64,000 nucleotides of DNA from the NCBI GenBank assembly GCA_019321725.1, contig CM033115.1:8566673-8630672 (forward strand), written 5' to 3'. Positions 25,690 to 37,867 of the stretch are shown here, piece by piece. The notes beneath the pieces were generated by a model. That model had not been told where the DNA came from, searched no databases, and saw nothing but the letters and a program-made list of their open reading frames with translations. A program made the translations under genes and the position numbers. This stretch comes from Paulownia fortunei (lineage: Eukaryota; Streptophyta; Magnoliopsida; Lamiales; Paulowniaceae). Each line of letters starts with the position of its first letter. The stretch's first letter is position 1.

Positions 25690-28600
25690 ATGACAAGAAC
25701 AAAGGGTGAGAGTAGTAGAGGAGGTAGAAACCAATAAGGGGAGACACCTATTGTAATGCCCAATTCTCAATTCTCTCCTACATAGCCAATAATAAGCATT
25801 TTGCATGAATATGCATCTAATCAATGTGCATTATTGAATTATGGCATACAAATAGCATGATTGCACGAACATGAATAATTGTTATTATATGCTTCAGTTA
25901 TGATTTAACATGCATTAGTACATGAAATATGAGATCAAACTTTCATTTCTTGATTTAACATATTCCTTAAGTGCCTTTTTGCATTGAAAAGCTCGGTATC
26001 TCGGTTAAGGAAGATTGATGTGTGGAACGGCATGAAATGAATTATTTGTATTGCTCCATACTAGTTATATGCTAAAGTGATTAATTGCCTAAATATTTAC
26101 TTGAAATATGTTACATTTGGCTAAGAACTAAAAGTATGCACAATAGTGCAATTTGATTAGTTGGTTGACTAGGTGCATAAAACCATTCTAAACCGCATTG
26201 CACTTGATTATAACACCAAAGCATCAATTTTTATCATCTCCTTAGCCCATGAACGTGGCTTTTGGCATGAGAAGACACCAAGCATGATGCAACCAATCAT
26301 CACCCTCCACTTACCTCTCTTTGATAGGTCAAAGAAATCATTTTCATCTATATTTCTTGTTGAAGCACCTCAAAAATGACCAGCCCTTATTCTCCTAAGT
26401 TTCTCCCAAATTTCTACACTCTCATACTCACAAAAATTGAATTCAATCCATAGGAATCCATAGAACACAAGCTAGAACAAGTTTCCATCCTTTTAACCTT
26501 GAAAACCGTTGATTTTGAAGTTTAAATCCAACTTAATCAAGGTATATTCTTTTTGAATGTTTCTTATGATGAATTTGTAGTATCTTGGATGGTTACATAT
26601 TTTAGTATGCTTTTGTATGATTGAAAACTTAAGTAAGTTACACTTGAAGCCAAAACCAAGCTAGTTAAGCTAATTTTTAGCAAAATTGATAGTCTTGTGA
26701 AATTGTTTAATTTACTTGTTTCTATTGATTTTGTAATGCTTATATTATGTTTGGAATTTTCTTTGAATGATTGAAAATAATAGCAATTAGTTTGCTCAAT
26801 TGAAGGTTAGAATCAATTTAAGTTAGAATCAAGTTTACGTCATTTTAATTCAAATTGTGTTCATGTTTTAGGGGCTGCCCTAATAATTATGTTTGAATTA
26901 TTGGTTATTTAATGGCTGCCCTAATGTTTAATGTCTTGAATTAGTAGTAAAATATGGAGTATGCATTGTTTTTAAGGTTATGTAATTGATATGTAATTTT
27001 TTACAAAAGATTGAAAAGTGTATATAAACTTTGACTAGAATTGACTAAATGATTTATAAAAAGGATATTAAATAGTATATAATTTGATTATGTTAGGCCT
27101 TTAACACATCCTATCTTCCAAATAGATTGGCCTTTTCACTTAGCACAAAGTGGACTTGAGGTAAGTTGAAGCTTTCATTTGCTGTATCACAAGAATCATA
27201 TAATGTTGTTCATGTTTTAATGTGATTGTTATTATTTGTGAAATGATATAATGTTTGATGCATTTATGGTTTATGAAGCATGATACTATTAAGGATATAA
27301 TGATATTTTCGAAAAAGAAGTATGGTACTTGATTGATGGTCGGGTAGATAAGGGATGCGGGAGGGATCGGCGGACCCAACAAATGGTGGCAAATACTTGA
27401 GGTTGCAAAACCGGTATAGGAAAGCCACAATGAATGAGATAGAATACGGCTAATACCTGAGGTTGAAAGATCAAGTATGGAAACCCCGTATTATTTCTCT
27501 TATTGGCCAATCATTATGAATAGGTTTCGAAAATCACGATCTATCACTATTTAATTAGGTACCACACTTCAAGGGCCCTAAATAATAATTTATGAAAGAA
27601 AGTTATTAAATTGAATATTGCATTTAATCATTTATGTGATTTGTATGTACGCTATTTGTTATTGCATCAGTTTCACCTTACTGAGCCTTTAGCTCAATAG
27701 ATTCATGTGAGTGATGCAAGTGGAAATGTACAGGTTTAGAGGTTGACTGAGTCTTTAGAGTGGCCAGACAGAGATTTGTTCATATGCCATGCTTCGACCT
27801 ATTTTGTAGTTTATTTTGAAAACTCTGTTTTGTTTTTAAATAAGCCGCTTTATTATGGTTTTGTAAACAGATGTATTCAGTTTTGATATATGTATATGGT
27901 GTGTTTAAAATGATTCAAATCCTTTCTCTTATAGCTAAAAATGGGAACTTTTATTAAAAACCATAACTCTAGTAATGATGAAAAATTAACATTTCTTGAC
28001 TTAACTGTATCAGCTTGTTTAGGCTCTGCAGTTAGGTTAAAGGGTGTTATACCTATGCCAAACGATGATCGGGATACTATTATAAATTGACTTACACAAC
28101 TCATTCAATGATGGTCGGAATAAATTCAACAACTCATACAATAGAGGGATGTGGGTGGGCAACAGAGAGCTGAAATGAATCAACCACAGCCTCGAGCAGA
28201 ACAAGTGGAGATAGTTGGGGAAAGATTCAGAGAACTTAATCCACCAACATTTGAAGATGCGGCAGATCCTAAAGCCCCAGAGGATCAGCTGAGAACCCTA
28301 GAGAATATATTCCAGTATAGCAGAGTCTCAGAGGAAGAGAAGGTGATATGCGCCTCTTTTATGCTTCGTGGAAGTGCCGAACATTGGTGGGATACAATGA
28401 GAAGAATAGAGAATCCCTCGACTATGACTTGGGAAAGATTTAAAGAGTTATTCAGAAACTAATACTTCACAGCTCCTATTCATGCAATGAAGATGAACGA
28501 ATTTATACAGCTGTGACGGGGGGATATGACGGTCGGGGACTACATTCGAAAATTTGAATAGTTATCTAGGTTGCCACGCATATGGTCAACACTGATGCAC

Positions 28601-28840
28601 TGAAAGTAGAGAGACTCCTTGAAGGTTTGAGGCCAGAACTATACAGAGATTTAATATGGCGGGAATTTAAGGGGTCACCTATTCACAGATTGCTGAGAAA
28701 GCATTAGTTGTTGAGCAAGATGAACTCATAATTGTTCACACAAAAGAATCTTGGTGTGAATTTAAGCAAGGACAAGGACAGAGGTGGGTTGGAAGTGAAG
28801 AGGCCATTCCAAGCTTAAGGCCAGAAACCCAAATTTCGAT
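25690..28840 (+). pseudogene. A2 gag, split by a solo LTR B
   Basis: The first 62 bases (25690-25751) open MTRTKGESSRGGRNQ and then hit a stop. The frame is interrupted by the LTR B insertion and resumes at 28052. The second part has QPQPRAEQVEIVGERFRELN, EHWWDTMRRIE and the rest of the capsid region to about 28840. Relative to A1, roughly 330 bases are deleted between the QMQNQ-like region and STEYVKRLG, so the zinc knuckle and protease active site are gone. Stops lie near 25735, 28088, 28112 and 28460. Confidence 0.85.
25752..28051 (+). repeat. Solo LTR of gypsy family B inside A2 gag
   Basis: It begins TGTAATGCCCAATTC and ends AGGGTGTTATA, 2300 bases, flanked by perfect 5-bp duplications CCTAT (25747-25751 and 28052-28056). 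It aligns with the LTR at 48023-50224 throughout. Gag reading continues on the right, confirming a clean insertion followed by LTR-LTR recombination. The short open frames in it (for example at 26173 and 27140-27510) are chance. Confidence 0.95.
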
Positions 28841-28849
28841 CAAAACATT

Positions 28850-30560
28850 CACGTCCACTGAGTATGTGAAGAGGTTGGGTAGGACACTTGATGTAATAGA
28901 AGTTAGTTACAATATGACGATTCCTTCTAGAGACTCAAAACATACCAATCAGATTTTGAAAGCCTGTGCCATTCTTATTGAAGGTAGAGAACTATATGCT
29001 AATCTGATTGTATTGGCCATGTATAACCATGATATAATTTTAGGCATGGACTAGTTATTAAAGTATGGTGCTACCATAGATTGCTAGAAAAAGACAGTGA
29101 CATTTCAACCTCCTGGAGAATAACTTTTTATTTTCGCTGGGATTATAAACAGTTTCAGATTTCCAATAATATCAGTGTTGAAGGCACAATATTTGCTATA
29201 AATGGGTTGTGAGGTGTGTTTAGTCAGTGTTATGAGCATTGAAGAACAATATTATCCTACCCTTAATGAGGTACCAGTGGTTTAGGAATACCTTGAAGTA
29301 TTTCTAGATGATCTCCCTAGTTACCACCCGATCGTGAAATAGAGTTCATTATTGACCTGCAGCCAGGAACTTCTCCAATCTCAAAATCCCCATACTGAAT
29401 GGCTCAATCTGAGTTAAAGGAATTGAGGATACAATTATAGAAGTTACTAGAAAAAAGTTTTATCAGACCTAGTTTCTCACAGTAGGGTGCACCCGTCCTA
29501 TTTTGTACTAAAGAAGGATGGTAGATGAGACTGTGTATAGACTATCAAGAATTGAATAAGGTTACAAGTAGTATTTTCAAAGATTGATTTACAATCTGGG
29601 TACTATCAACTAAAAATAAAAAAAGATGACATTTTGAAGACAGCATTTTGTATGAGGTATGGACATTATGAATTTCTGGTGATGCCATTTGGATTGACTA
29701 ATGCCCCAACAGCTTTCATGGACCTGATGAATTAGGTATTCAGAGATTTTATAGATAAATTTGTTATTGTGTTTATCGATGATATCCAGATTTACTCCAA
29801 AACAAAGAAAGAGCACGCGACACATTTGAAAATGGTGTTAGAGGTTTTAAAGGCGAAACAATTATATGTTAAATTTAAGAAATGGAATTCTAGTTGGACT
29901 GAGTGGTATTCTTGGGACGTCATATCAGGGGCAGGGATATCAGTAGATCAAAATAAATTATAAGCTATTAATAGCTAATCATAACCTACAAATCCTTTAG
30001 AAGTATATAGTTTTCTTCGTTCGACTGGATACTACCGTAGATTTGTAGAAGAATTTTCAAGATTGCTTTTCCTTTAACGTAATTAACACAAAAGGGTGTC
30101 ACATTTAAATGGATAGAGACGTGCGAGCAAAGTTTCCAAGAATTGAAGAAAAGGTTGACATCAACACCCATTCTTTCAATTCCATCAGGTACGGAGGCTT
30201 TGTAGTTTATAATGATGCCTCGAAGAATGGCTTGGGATGTGTACTAATGCAAACTGGAAAAGTGATTGCATATGCATCAAGGCAACTGAAACAATATGAA
30301 AGAAATTACCAAATACATGATTTGGAGCTTGCTGCAGTAGTATTTCACTAAAGATATGGAGGCACTAACTATATGGGGAGCGGTGTGAAATCTATACGGA
30401 TCACAAGAGCTTAAAATGCTTTTTCACACAAAAAGAACTGAATATGCGACAACAAAGGTGGTTAGAGTTGGCGAAGGATTATGACTGTGTTATCAACTAC
30501 CATCCTGGTAAAGCTAATGTGGTTGTACTGAGCAGAAAATCAATACAAGATACCGCAACT
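28850..30560 (+). pseudogene. A2 protease remnant, reverse transcriptase and RNase H
   Basis: Protease survives only from STEYVKRLGRTLDVIEV to IILGMD; the D-S-G part is deleted. In RT about 72 bases are missing near 29573 (VTS joins IFSKIDL), removing a conserved block. [20 protein letters not shown] and the catalytic FIDD (near 29772-29785) remain. RNase H keeps [18 protein letters not shown] and the YTDHKSLK region, but the last acidic site is lost by a small deletion (NVVVLSRK instead of the VADALSRK seen in A1). Several stops and shifts occur. Confidence 0.85.
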
Positions 30561-32095
30561 ACTTTTTCTGTTCAGAGACCAGAGTTAATTGAATTCCAGA
30601 AAATGAATATGGAGATTGTACAGTTAGGAGAAATGGAAATAAAGTTGGCAGTCTTGACACTCCGACCTACGTTAATTGACAAAATTCAACAGGGACAATA
30701 AGGGGATGAATATTTTGCCAAGGTGAAGAAGGATATCGTTTGGGGGTGTCGTCTAATTTTAAAATATCTATGAATGGAGTGTTGCAATTTAAGGAACAAT
30801 TGTACGTGCCCCATGTGGATAAAATCAAAAAAGATATTCTTATAGAGGCATATTCAACACCTTATTCAATACATCCACGAGCTACTAAAATGTATAGAGA
30901 CTTTAAGATGCATTACTGGTAGCCAGGTATGAAAAAAGATATTGCATAGTATGTGGACCAATGTTTGACATGTTAGTAGATAAAAGCAGAACATTAAAGC
31001 CCAACAGGAACCTTGTATTCCAGAATATAAATGGGAAAGAATTACTATGTACTTTGCGGCGGGTTTACCCAAGACCATGAAAGGTCATGATGCTGTTTGG
31101 CTGATTGTGGACAAATTAAATAAATCAGCTCATTTTCTTCCCATTTGTTCAACCTATTCCATAGACCGATATGCACAGATATATATACAGGAAGTGGTTA
31201 GACTCCATGGTATACCACTATCCATTATGTCTGACAGAGACCCAAGATTTATGTCTACCTTTTGGAGAAGTCTGCAGAGGGTATTGGGAATGCAATTATC
31301 TTTCAGTATTGTATATCATCCTCAGACCGATTCTAAACGAACAATATAAATATTAGAAGATATGCTTAGAGCTTGCATATTAGATTTCCATGGACAGTAG
31401 AGCAAGTATCTACCTCTGGTGGAATTCTCATATAACAATAGTTATCAGGCTACAATTGGGATGGCTCCCTATAAACCACTATATGGTAGGAAATGTAGAT
31501 TTTCAGTTCACTGGGATGAGGTACGTGAAAAGAAACTTTTAGGCCCGGATATAATTTGGGAGATGACAGAGGCCATCTTACAAATCCAAAAAAGAATGGA
31601 AACTTCCCAGAGTCGATAAAAAATTATGCAGAACAAAGAAGGAGGATGCTAGAGTTTACCATAGGAGATCAAGTATTTCTCAAAGTAGCTCTAATGAAAG
31701 GTATTATGCAATTTGGGAAGAAAGGAAAGTTGAGTCCTAGATATATCGGTCCATTTTCTATTATCGAGAGAATAGATGATGTTGCTTACAGACTTAACCT
31801 GCCTACATCAATACCTTAAGTATATAATGTATTCCACGTATCTATGTTGAGAAAATATATTGCAAATCCATCTCATATTCTGAAGAATGAACCTAAAGAG
31901 CTGAAAGTATATTTGAGCTATGAAGAAAGACCTGTAGAGATTCCTCTATAAGAAGTAAAACAACTCAAAAATAAAAAGATCCCAATAGTTAAAGTGTTAT
32001 TGAGAAATCAGTCCATAGAAGAAGCGACTTGGGAGAGGGAGGATGACATGAAAGTTAAATATCCAGAACTCTTTTGGTAAGTAAATTTCGAGGAT
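30561..32095 (+). pseudogene. A2 integrase with GPF motif and chromodomain-like end
   Basis: The zinc region (PRATKMYRDFKMHYW, then CLTC followed by two stops) precedes the core: FAAGLPKTMKGHDAVW, VRLHGIPLSIMSDRDPRF with the second catalytic Asp, and [18 protein letters not shown]. The C-terminal part keeps KGKLSPRYIGPFSIIERIDD (GPY/F module). After a stop near 31819 the tail reads NVFHVSMLRKYIANPSH, SYEERPVEIP, EEATWERED and VKYPELFW, the chromodomain-like segment. It is the most complete A integrase here but is split by at least five stops or shifts. Confidence 0.85.
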
Positions 32096-32108
32096 GAAAT
32101 TTTAATAT

Positions 32109-32119
32109 AGAGGGGAAGA
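32109..32119 (+). other. A2 polypurine tract
   Basis: AGAGGGGAAGA lies directly before the 3' LTR, whose start reads TATAATACC (G-to-A change in the TG end). Confidence 0.85.
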
Positions 32120-33217
32120 TATAATACCTAAGCCTCACACTACTCACTTGGCCAATATGAATCATGCATGATATGCTATTTATATGCTAATTTTCATTAA
32201 TATCTACATGGCATCTCATATATCATTCTTAATCATTAGACTCTCAATACTATCACATGATATTAGTGGTTGAGATCCTATAACTTAATTAAGTAATTTT
32301 ATATTTATATAAGATAAAGAATCGAATGGTCAATATAGTGGATATTCATACGTTATATGTTATAATTTTAGAAGTGTTAAAGGTGTCACTAGTAAGCTTA
32401 TATGATTCGATTCAATTAGATCGAGGTGTTCTAAAATTATACATCCATAGATTAACATACTTGGGATATCGGACATGATATAGTGTGATTTAAGTGTCAT
32501 AATACAAGGTTCATATGTGCATGTGATCTTAGAAAATGAAAACTAGACAATCATTCAAGAATCGGATGTCGATCGATTTGGAGATTGAAGGAACGGTTAA
32601 GAAATTAGGGCATAATATATTATCAGATCATACATAAATTAAAGTAGGTTGTAGATAGATAAATAAGTAATGAGAGACACTAGATTAGGGCTGCATAAGG
32701 TGCGAATCACATCAGATTTGAATCACCACTTGACACCTCAAGCTTTGCCACCTCAAGCTTCCACCTCAACCTTTCTTCATTTCTATCATTGAACCACGAC
32801 CATAAATCATTTTTTGAGCTATTTCACATCCCAAACCTTCATATTGAATTTTAGAATTTTCTCTCAAGTAATTCCAAGTAAAGAAAAAGGTGAACGAGGC
32901 ACAAGGAACTAGGGAGGAGCAAGTAGGAACTTAAAACTATGCATAGGTAAGTTTAACTCATGTTTTTTATTTAAGTTCTTGAATTGTTTGAAGGTTTATG
33001 ATTTTATAAAGTTTGTATTATTATTTATAATCAATTTAGGAAGTAATTTGTGGTCTTATATTTCACAAAAGGAGGATTTTTAGTTGCAAAATCACAATAA
33101 AAATTACTAAGGACAGAAACTGTATACTTGCTGATTTTTTATATTAAAGCTTTATATATGTTTAATAACTTGATTAAAACCTGTGTATTTCACCATATAC
33201 GTGTTTATATATGATTC
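32120..33217 (+). repeat. A2 3' LTR, truncated
   Basis: It is closely similar to the first ~1.1 kb of the A2 5' LTR. It stops at TATATATGATTC and continues without a gap into family B LTR sequence; about 1.9 kb of LTR A is missing. Confidence 0.9.
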
Positions 33218-34062
33218 AATGATTATATTGTGTTTGGAAGTTCCTACAAATGATTGTGAACAATAGTAATTAGTTTGCTTAATTGAAGACTAGGATCAAT
33301 TTAAGTTAGAACCGATTTTACGTCATTTTAATTCGGATTGTGTTCATGTTTTTAGGGCTGCTCTAATATTTATGTTTATTTGATTTGTTATTTAATGGTT
33401 GCCCTAATGTTTAATGTCTTAGATTAGTAGTAAAATATAGAGCATGCATTGTTTTGGAGGTCATGTAATTGATATGAAAATTACAAAAGATTAAAAAATA
33501 TATATAATTTTAATTAGAATAGATTATGTGATTTATTAAAAGAATATTGAATGTACATGATTTGATTGTGTTAGGCCTTTAACATATCCTATCTTCCAAA
33601 AAGATTGACATTCACTTAGCTTAAAGTGGACTTGAGGTAAGTTGAAACACTAAGTATGGAAACCCCGTATTATGCCAATCATTATAAACAGGTTCTAAAA
33701 ACTACAGTCTATCACTATTAGTTAGGTACCACACTTCAAGGGCCCTAAAGAATGATTTACGAATGAAATTTATTAAATTGAATAATGCATTTAATTATTT
33801 ATGTAACTTGTATGTATGTTATTTGTTATTGCATCAGTTTCACCTTACTGATTCTTTAGTTCATTAGATTCATGTGATGTAGGTGGAAATGTACAGGTTT
33901 AGACATTGATTGAATGTCTAGAGCGGCCGGATAGAGATTTGTTCATATGCCATGCTTCAATCTATTTTGTAGTCTATTTTGAAAACTTTATTTTGTTTTT
34001 AAATAAGCCACTCTGTTTTGGTTTTATAAATAGATGTACTCAATTTTAATTTATGTATATAG

Positions 34063-36270
34063 TGTTAGAGTAGGATGCCCAACGCCCCAATTAGATTGGG
34101 TGTATTATACTCTTTTGCTTTTGTAAAGATAATCTTATTGGAAATCATATTAATAAAAAGGCATTTTCTTTATCTTATGTCTTGCATTTTTTATTTCTGC
34201 ACATTAGATAAAGTCCTTAGACCAAATTTAGCTATGGGGCATGGTCACACATATGATGGCAATCATGGAACATGCCTCTAACGCTTTGGTCTTAAATAAG
34301 TTTCGAGTCGAGAGTTTTTTGAGATGGGACATCAAATAGGTCAGTAAGACTCGTACATATAATGCATGCTCGTGAGACGAGGATGTCACATTCCATTGGC
34401 ATTAGCGTAGAGACATAAGTGCATATATGTGAGTGCTTCTTAGGGAACAAGTACACCGAATATGGCCCGCAAGAAATTCTTAGTTGGAGGCTTTGCCCGT
34501 CAAAATAAGAATTTCTGTGTTGCAATAGTATACGACTAGTCCTCAGACTTAAGGCACGATGGTAGCCTTGTGTGGATCCTGCAGCACTTTGATATATCTT
34601 CTGATTGCTTGACAATCACAAAGGGGGTATGTTGGGTGTTGCACTGGTGTGCATGGAGGTTTGTTAGTGGCCAACATAGAATTCGACACTTGTCTTTTTA
34701 AACAAGGGAATCTCCTGTGTTTTCATAGTTCGTGATTCAAAGACCTTGGTCAAGGCAGAATGAATTGTGATTCATCAAAAATCATTGGAACTTGAAATGG
34801 GATCACAGCAATTAAATCATTTAGGGTTTCGACTTATAATCCATACCTTAGATTCAATCAGGAAATTAGCTGTCGAAAGGATCGTACGTGTATGGTACTC
34901 GCAACTGAAATAGGTTTACTCGCTATTTCACCTAAGACTAGTTTGCCATGATTACTTGCTAGGTATTTTCATGGATAGTGAGGTTCTTGAAATTAAGGAG
35001 TTGATTCCAAGTGGATTAATTAATTGGATTAATTAATTGGAATAATTGTTATTCATAAGTTGCAAATGTTGCAAACCCACTACTAGCTTAATAGTAAACC
35101 TAACAGGGTCACACATCTTTATGGAAAGTAACATTTTTAATTTTAGATTTTATCCAATGGTTGGAAATTAATTAATTAATACTGATTAATTAATTAATTA
35201 AGGGTTCTATTTAATTTAATAGTTAAATTAAATTATTCAATAAGTAATTGGATTATTTAATTGGACCTAATTTGATTAGGAAGCCCAATTGGAGTAAACT
35301 AAATTAATCAATTGGATTGATTAAATTGGGATTGAATCAATTGAATTGATTTGGGGATTTTTGAGTCCAAGCCCAAAATAAATGTGGATCACTTAAGAAG
35401 TCCACTAAAGTATGAAGAGAATAAATTAAATAAATATGATTTATTTAATTAACATATTTATAGATAAATAAATATAGTGACCAATTTTATAAGATAAAAT
35501 AGGCCACTAAGATTTAATTTATGTATAAATATAATTATAGTATATATATATGATATATATATCTATCTTGATATTATTTGAAGAGTTCAAATTAATATCA
35601 ACAATGTATGTAGTCTCAAATTAGTTCACATACAATAGAAGAGTGAAAAAAGAAGAGTTCTTGGAAGATTTGGAATCCTTCCAAGATAAGGTTTTGAAGT
35701 AGTTCAAAATAGAAAAACTTTCCAAGAGTTGGAAAAGGATTAAAATTTTCAGCCCTATATATATGTGAGGGATGAAAATTACATAATTCAATTCAAAAAT
35801 TTGAGCAAAAATATTTTGTTTAAAATCTTCTATTTTTACTCTTCAAAAAAGGAAAAGAAAGAAAAAGAAAATTAGTTTCTTGTTATTTTCTTCATATTAT
35901 TGTTTCAAGAACTTAAAGAATCAATTTTTATTGTTCTTGAAAATATACTCCGGTTCTACATTAGTAAACAATTAAAAGGATACTAGCGAATCCTTTTGAT
36001 TGGTATTGCTTTCCGTATCGTGAACCTGATAGAGGGGAGACACTTGGATCCCTGCGAGTTCTGATAGTCCAGGATAAGCAATTGATTGTTTCATTCCCTA
36101 CAACAACCAGAGTGCATGAAAGGTATAATCTAATTTTATATTTATTTATATATTCACTTAAATAAGCGCGATCGTTAAAATTGCTTTCGAATCAAATGGG
36201 TTAAATTTATATTTGATAAAAATTTTAATTTTCCGCTGCGTATACTCCTGCGATTATAGCGAACCCAACA
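34063..36270 (+). repeat. Copia 5' LTR
   Basis: It begins TGTTAGAGTAGGATGCCC and ends GCGAACCCAACA. It contains a block rich in TTAATTAA and CAATTG palindromes (about 35015-35340) and a TATA-like site at 35755. By hand count it differs from the 3' LTR at about 36 positions in the first ~565 bases and about 33 in the remaining ~1640, mostly transitions. Confidence 0.95.
35755..35765 (+). promoter_or_regulatory. Probable TATA box of the copia LTR
   Basis: CTATATATATG is followed by GAGGGATGAAAATTAC and lies about 500 bases before the LTR end. The 3' LTR has the equivalent site at 43470-43481. The position suits an R region starting near 35790. No experimental start is known. Confidence 0.5.
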
Positions 36271-36271
36271 G

Positions 36272-36283
36272 TGGTATTAGAGC
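36272..36283 (+). other. Copia primer-binding site (initiator tRNA-Met)
   Basis: TGGTATTAGAGC, one base inside the LTR, has one mismatch to the initiator tRNA-Met complement. Confidence 0.9.
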
Positions 36284-36450
36284 CACGGTTTCGCTTATTT
36301 AGTGAATTTCGAATTTATGAATACATGTTTTTAAATTGTTTAAATTCATGTTAATTATGTAAAATTTGATTTTGCATATTTTAGAAATTTTTAATTGGAA
36401 TAATTTTAATTGCTTATTTAAATTGTTTAAATATGAAAAAAAAAAAATTC

Positions 36451-36620
36451 ACCGGCGTCGGCTGTCAGACACCCGACAGCTGCACGGGCAGGCACCCGGC
36501 AGCGGGTGCCAGCGCGCCCACAGGCGCCCCGTCGTCCTTCACCCGGCGCTGGCGGGCGCCCGGCGGCTGGCACCCGGCGCGCGCACGACGGGCAGCAGTG
36601 GTGCTGCTTGTCGTGTCGTT
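36451..36620 (+). other. GC-rich cluster of five hairpins in the copia leader
   Basis: In a leader that is otherwise AT-rich, these ~170 bases are mostly G and C and hold consecutive perfect stems: GCTGTC/GACAGC (36461-36480), GGCACCC/GGGTGCC (36491-36510), GCGCC/GGCGC (36514-36527), GGCGC/GCGCC (36545-36560) and GCAGCA/TGCTGC (36592-36607). It starts about 170 bases after the primer site. Roles such as RNA packaging, dimerisation or translation control are possible but only inferred. Open frames crossing it are a by-product of high GC. Confidence 0.7.
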
Positions 36621-37867
36621 CCGAGTCTGTTTTTTTTATTTTCTAGAATATTAAAATTAAATGTTAATTTTAATTATTTCTGAAAAATTATTTTTCAAGC
36701 AATTAAAAATTATACCAAGTTAAAAGAAAAATTGCGTTTAACAATTTGGTAAATTTACATATTTTGATAATTACATATGATGTTAATTATGAGCATGTAT
36801 GGGATGATCATGAGCCATTGGACCAATATGATTGATTTTATTTAATATTTTTAGGTTCTAAAATAGGGCCTACGAGCCTCTTATTTCATTTATGTAAGTT
36901 ATTTTATTTTCTGTAAAGAGAGTAGAATAGATGGTAAGGTTTTTCTTTTTTTTTTGAAAGACGAAGGAGAATAAAAAAGAAGGTCCATGATTGTATGGGA
37001 TACAATTATGTAATAGAATAGGTTCTATTCTATTTTATTACCCTTAGACTGACCTTAGGTCCATTTTTGGCTCAAATGGGCCGCATATGACTGGTTCATG
37101 ATCATCCATTTATTTAAGTATGTATTAGATGCATGTTTAGGATTTTATTTAATGCTTTTATGCTTGTGGAATGATATTATGATGTCATGCATTAAATAAC
37201 CAACGTAGTTTAAATTATGATGAGGTTTTTGATAAAATTAAACCCCACTTAATTTATTAAAATTAAGTCAAAGAATTTTTTGAAAATTCGATTTCAAACA
37301 AAAATGGACAAGTTAGGTAGGACCTATCGTTCCATGCCTACCATTAAAGATAGAGACATGACGACCGCTACCGCACTTGATCACTAACCATGAGTCGTGG
37401 GGTGGTCTTGTGTTGGAAAGCTGTGATCTCTACCAAGCATAGAGATGCTCGTGGGATAGAATCGTCATTATGTTGACCATGAGTTATGGGACATCTTGAT
37501 GCTCTATCTACACGAAAGTTTGATGGGTATTGTTTGATACTTAGTACCATATGGGCTCATAAAATTGGGATATATGAGAAGAGGTGAGGCAAAACAAACT
37601 TGAGGGTTGTATAGTGATACAATCGTCAAAGAGTTGACTACCGATAAAAATATTTCATGGGCTCATAAAATTGGGGTGTGAAATATTTCCATTGGACCTC
37701 AAGCTCACTAGGAAATTTGATTTCCCGAAATTCCATTAAGGGTGATGGAATTCGAAGAAAATAGTGGGAGACATTTAGTATTAAAGACCTTATATTAAAT
37801 GAATATATTTTTCCCATAGTTTACTCATTTTCTGCTTCGTTCATATTTTGTAGATTATTCTACTAAA

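Larger units (their letters stand above)
22535..33217 (+). mobile_element. Gypsy family A element A2 (Tekay/Del-like chromovirus)
   Basis: It has a complete 5' LTR, intact primer-binding site, gag split by a solo LTR B, protease, RT, RNase H, integrase with GPF motif and chromodomain-like end, polypurine tract and a truncated 3' LTR. The two LTRs are very similar over the shared ~1.1 kb, clearly closer to each other than to A1, so they belong to one copy. The right end is lost at a fusion with LTR B (33217/33218), so no target duplication can be scored; the left flank is CCTAC. Confidence 0.85.

Noticed and set aside
36366..36683. Two overlapping open frames of 73-105 codons in the copia leader
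   Set aside because: They exist because the GC-rich block lacks stop codons. Composition is Arg/Ala/Pro-rich by base bias, with no recognisable domain and no family precedent for a gene here.
37368..37550. Minus-strand 60-codon frame in the copia leader
   Set aside because: It is antisense to a conserved but non-coding leader segment, also found decayed at 1371-1660, with no domain.
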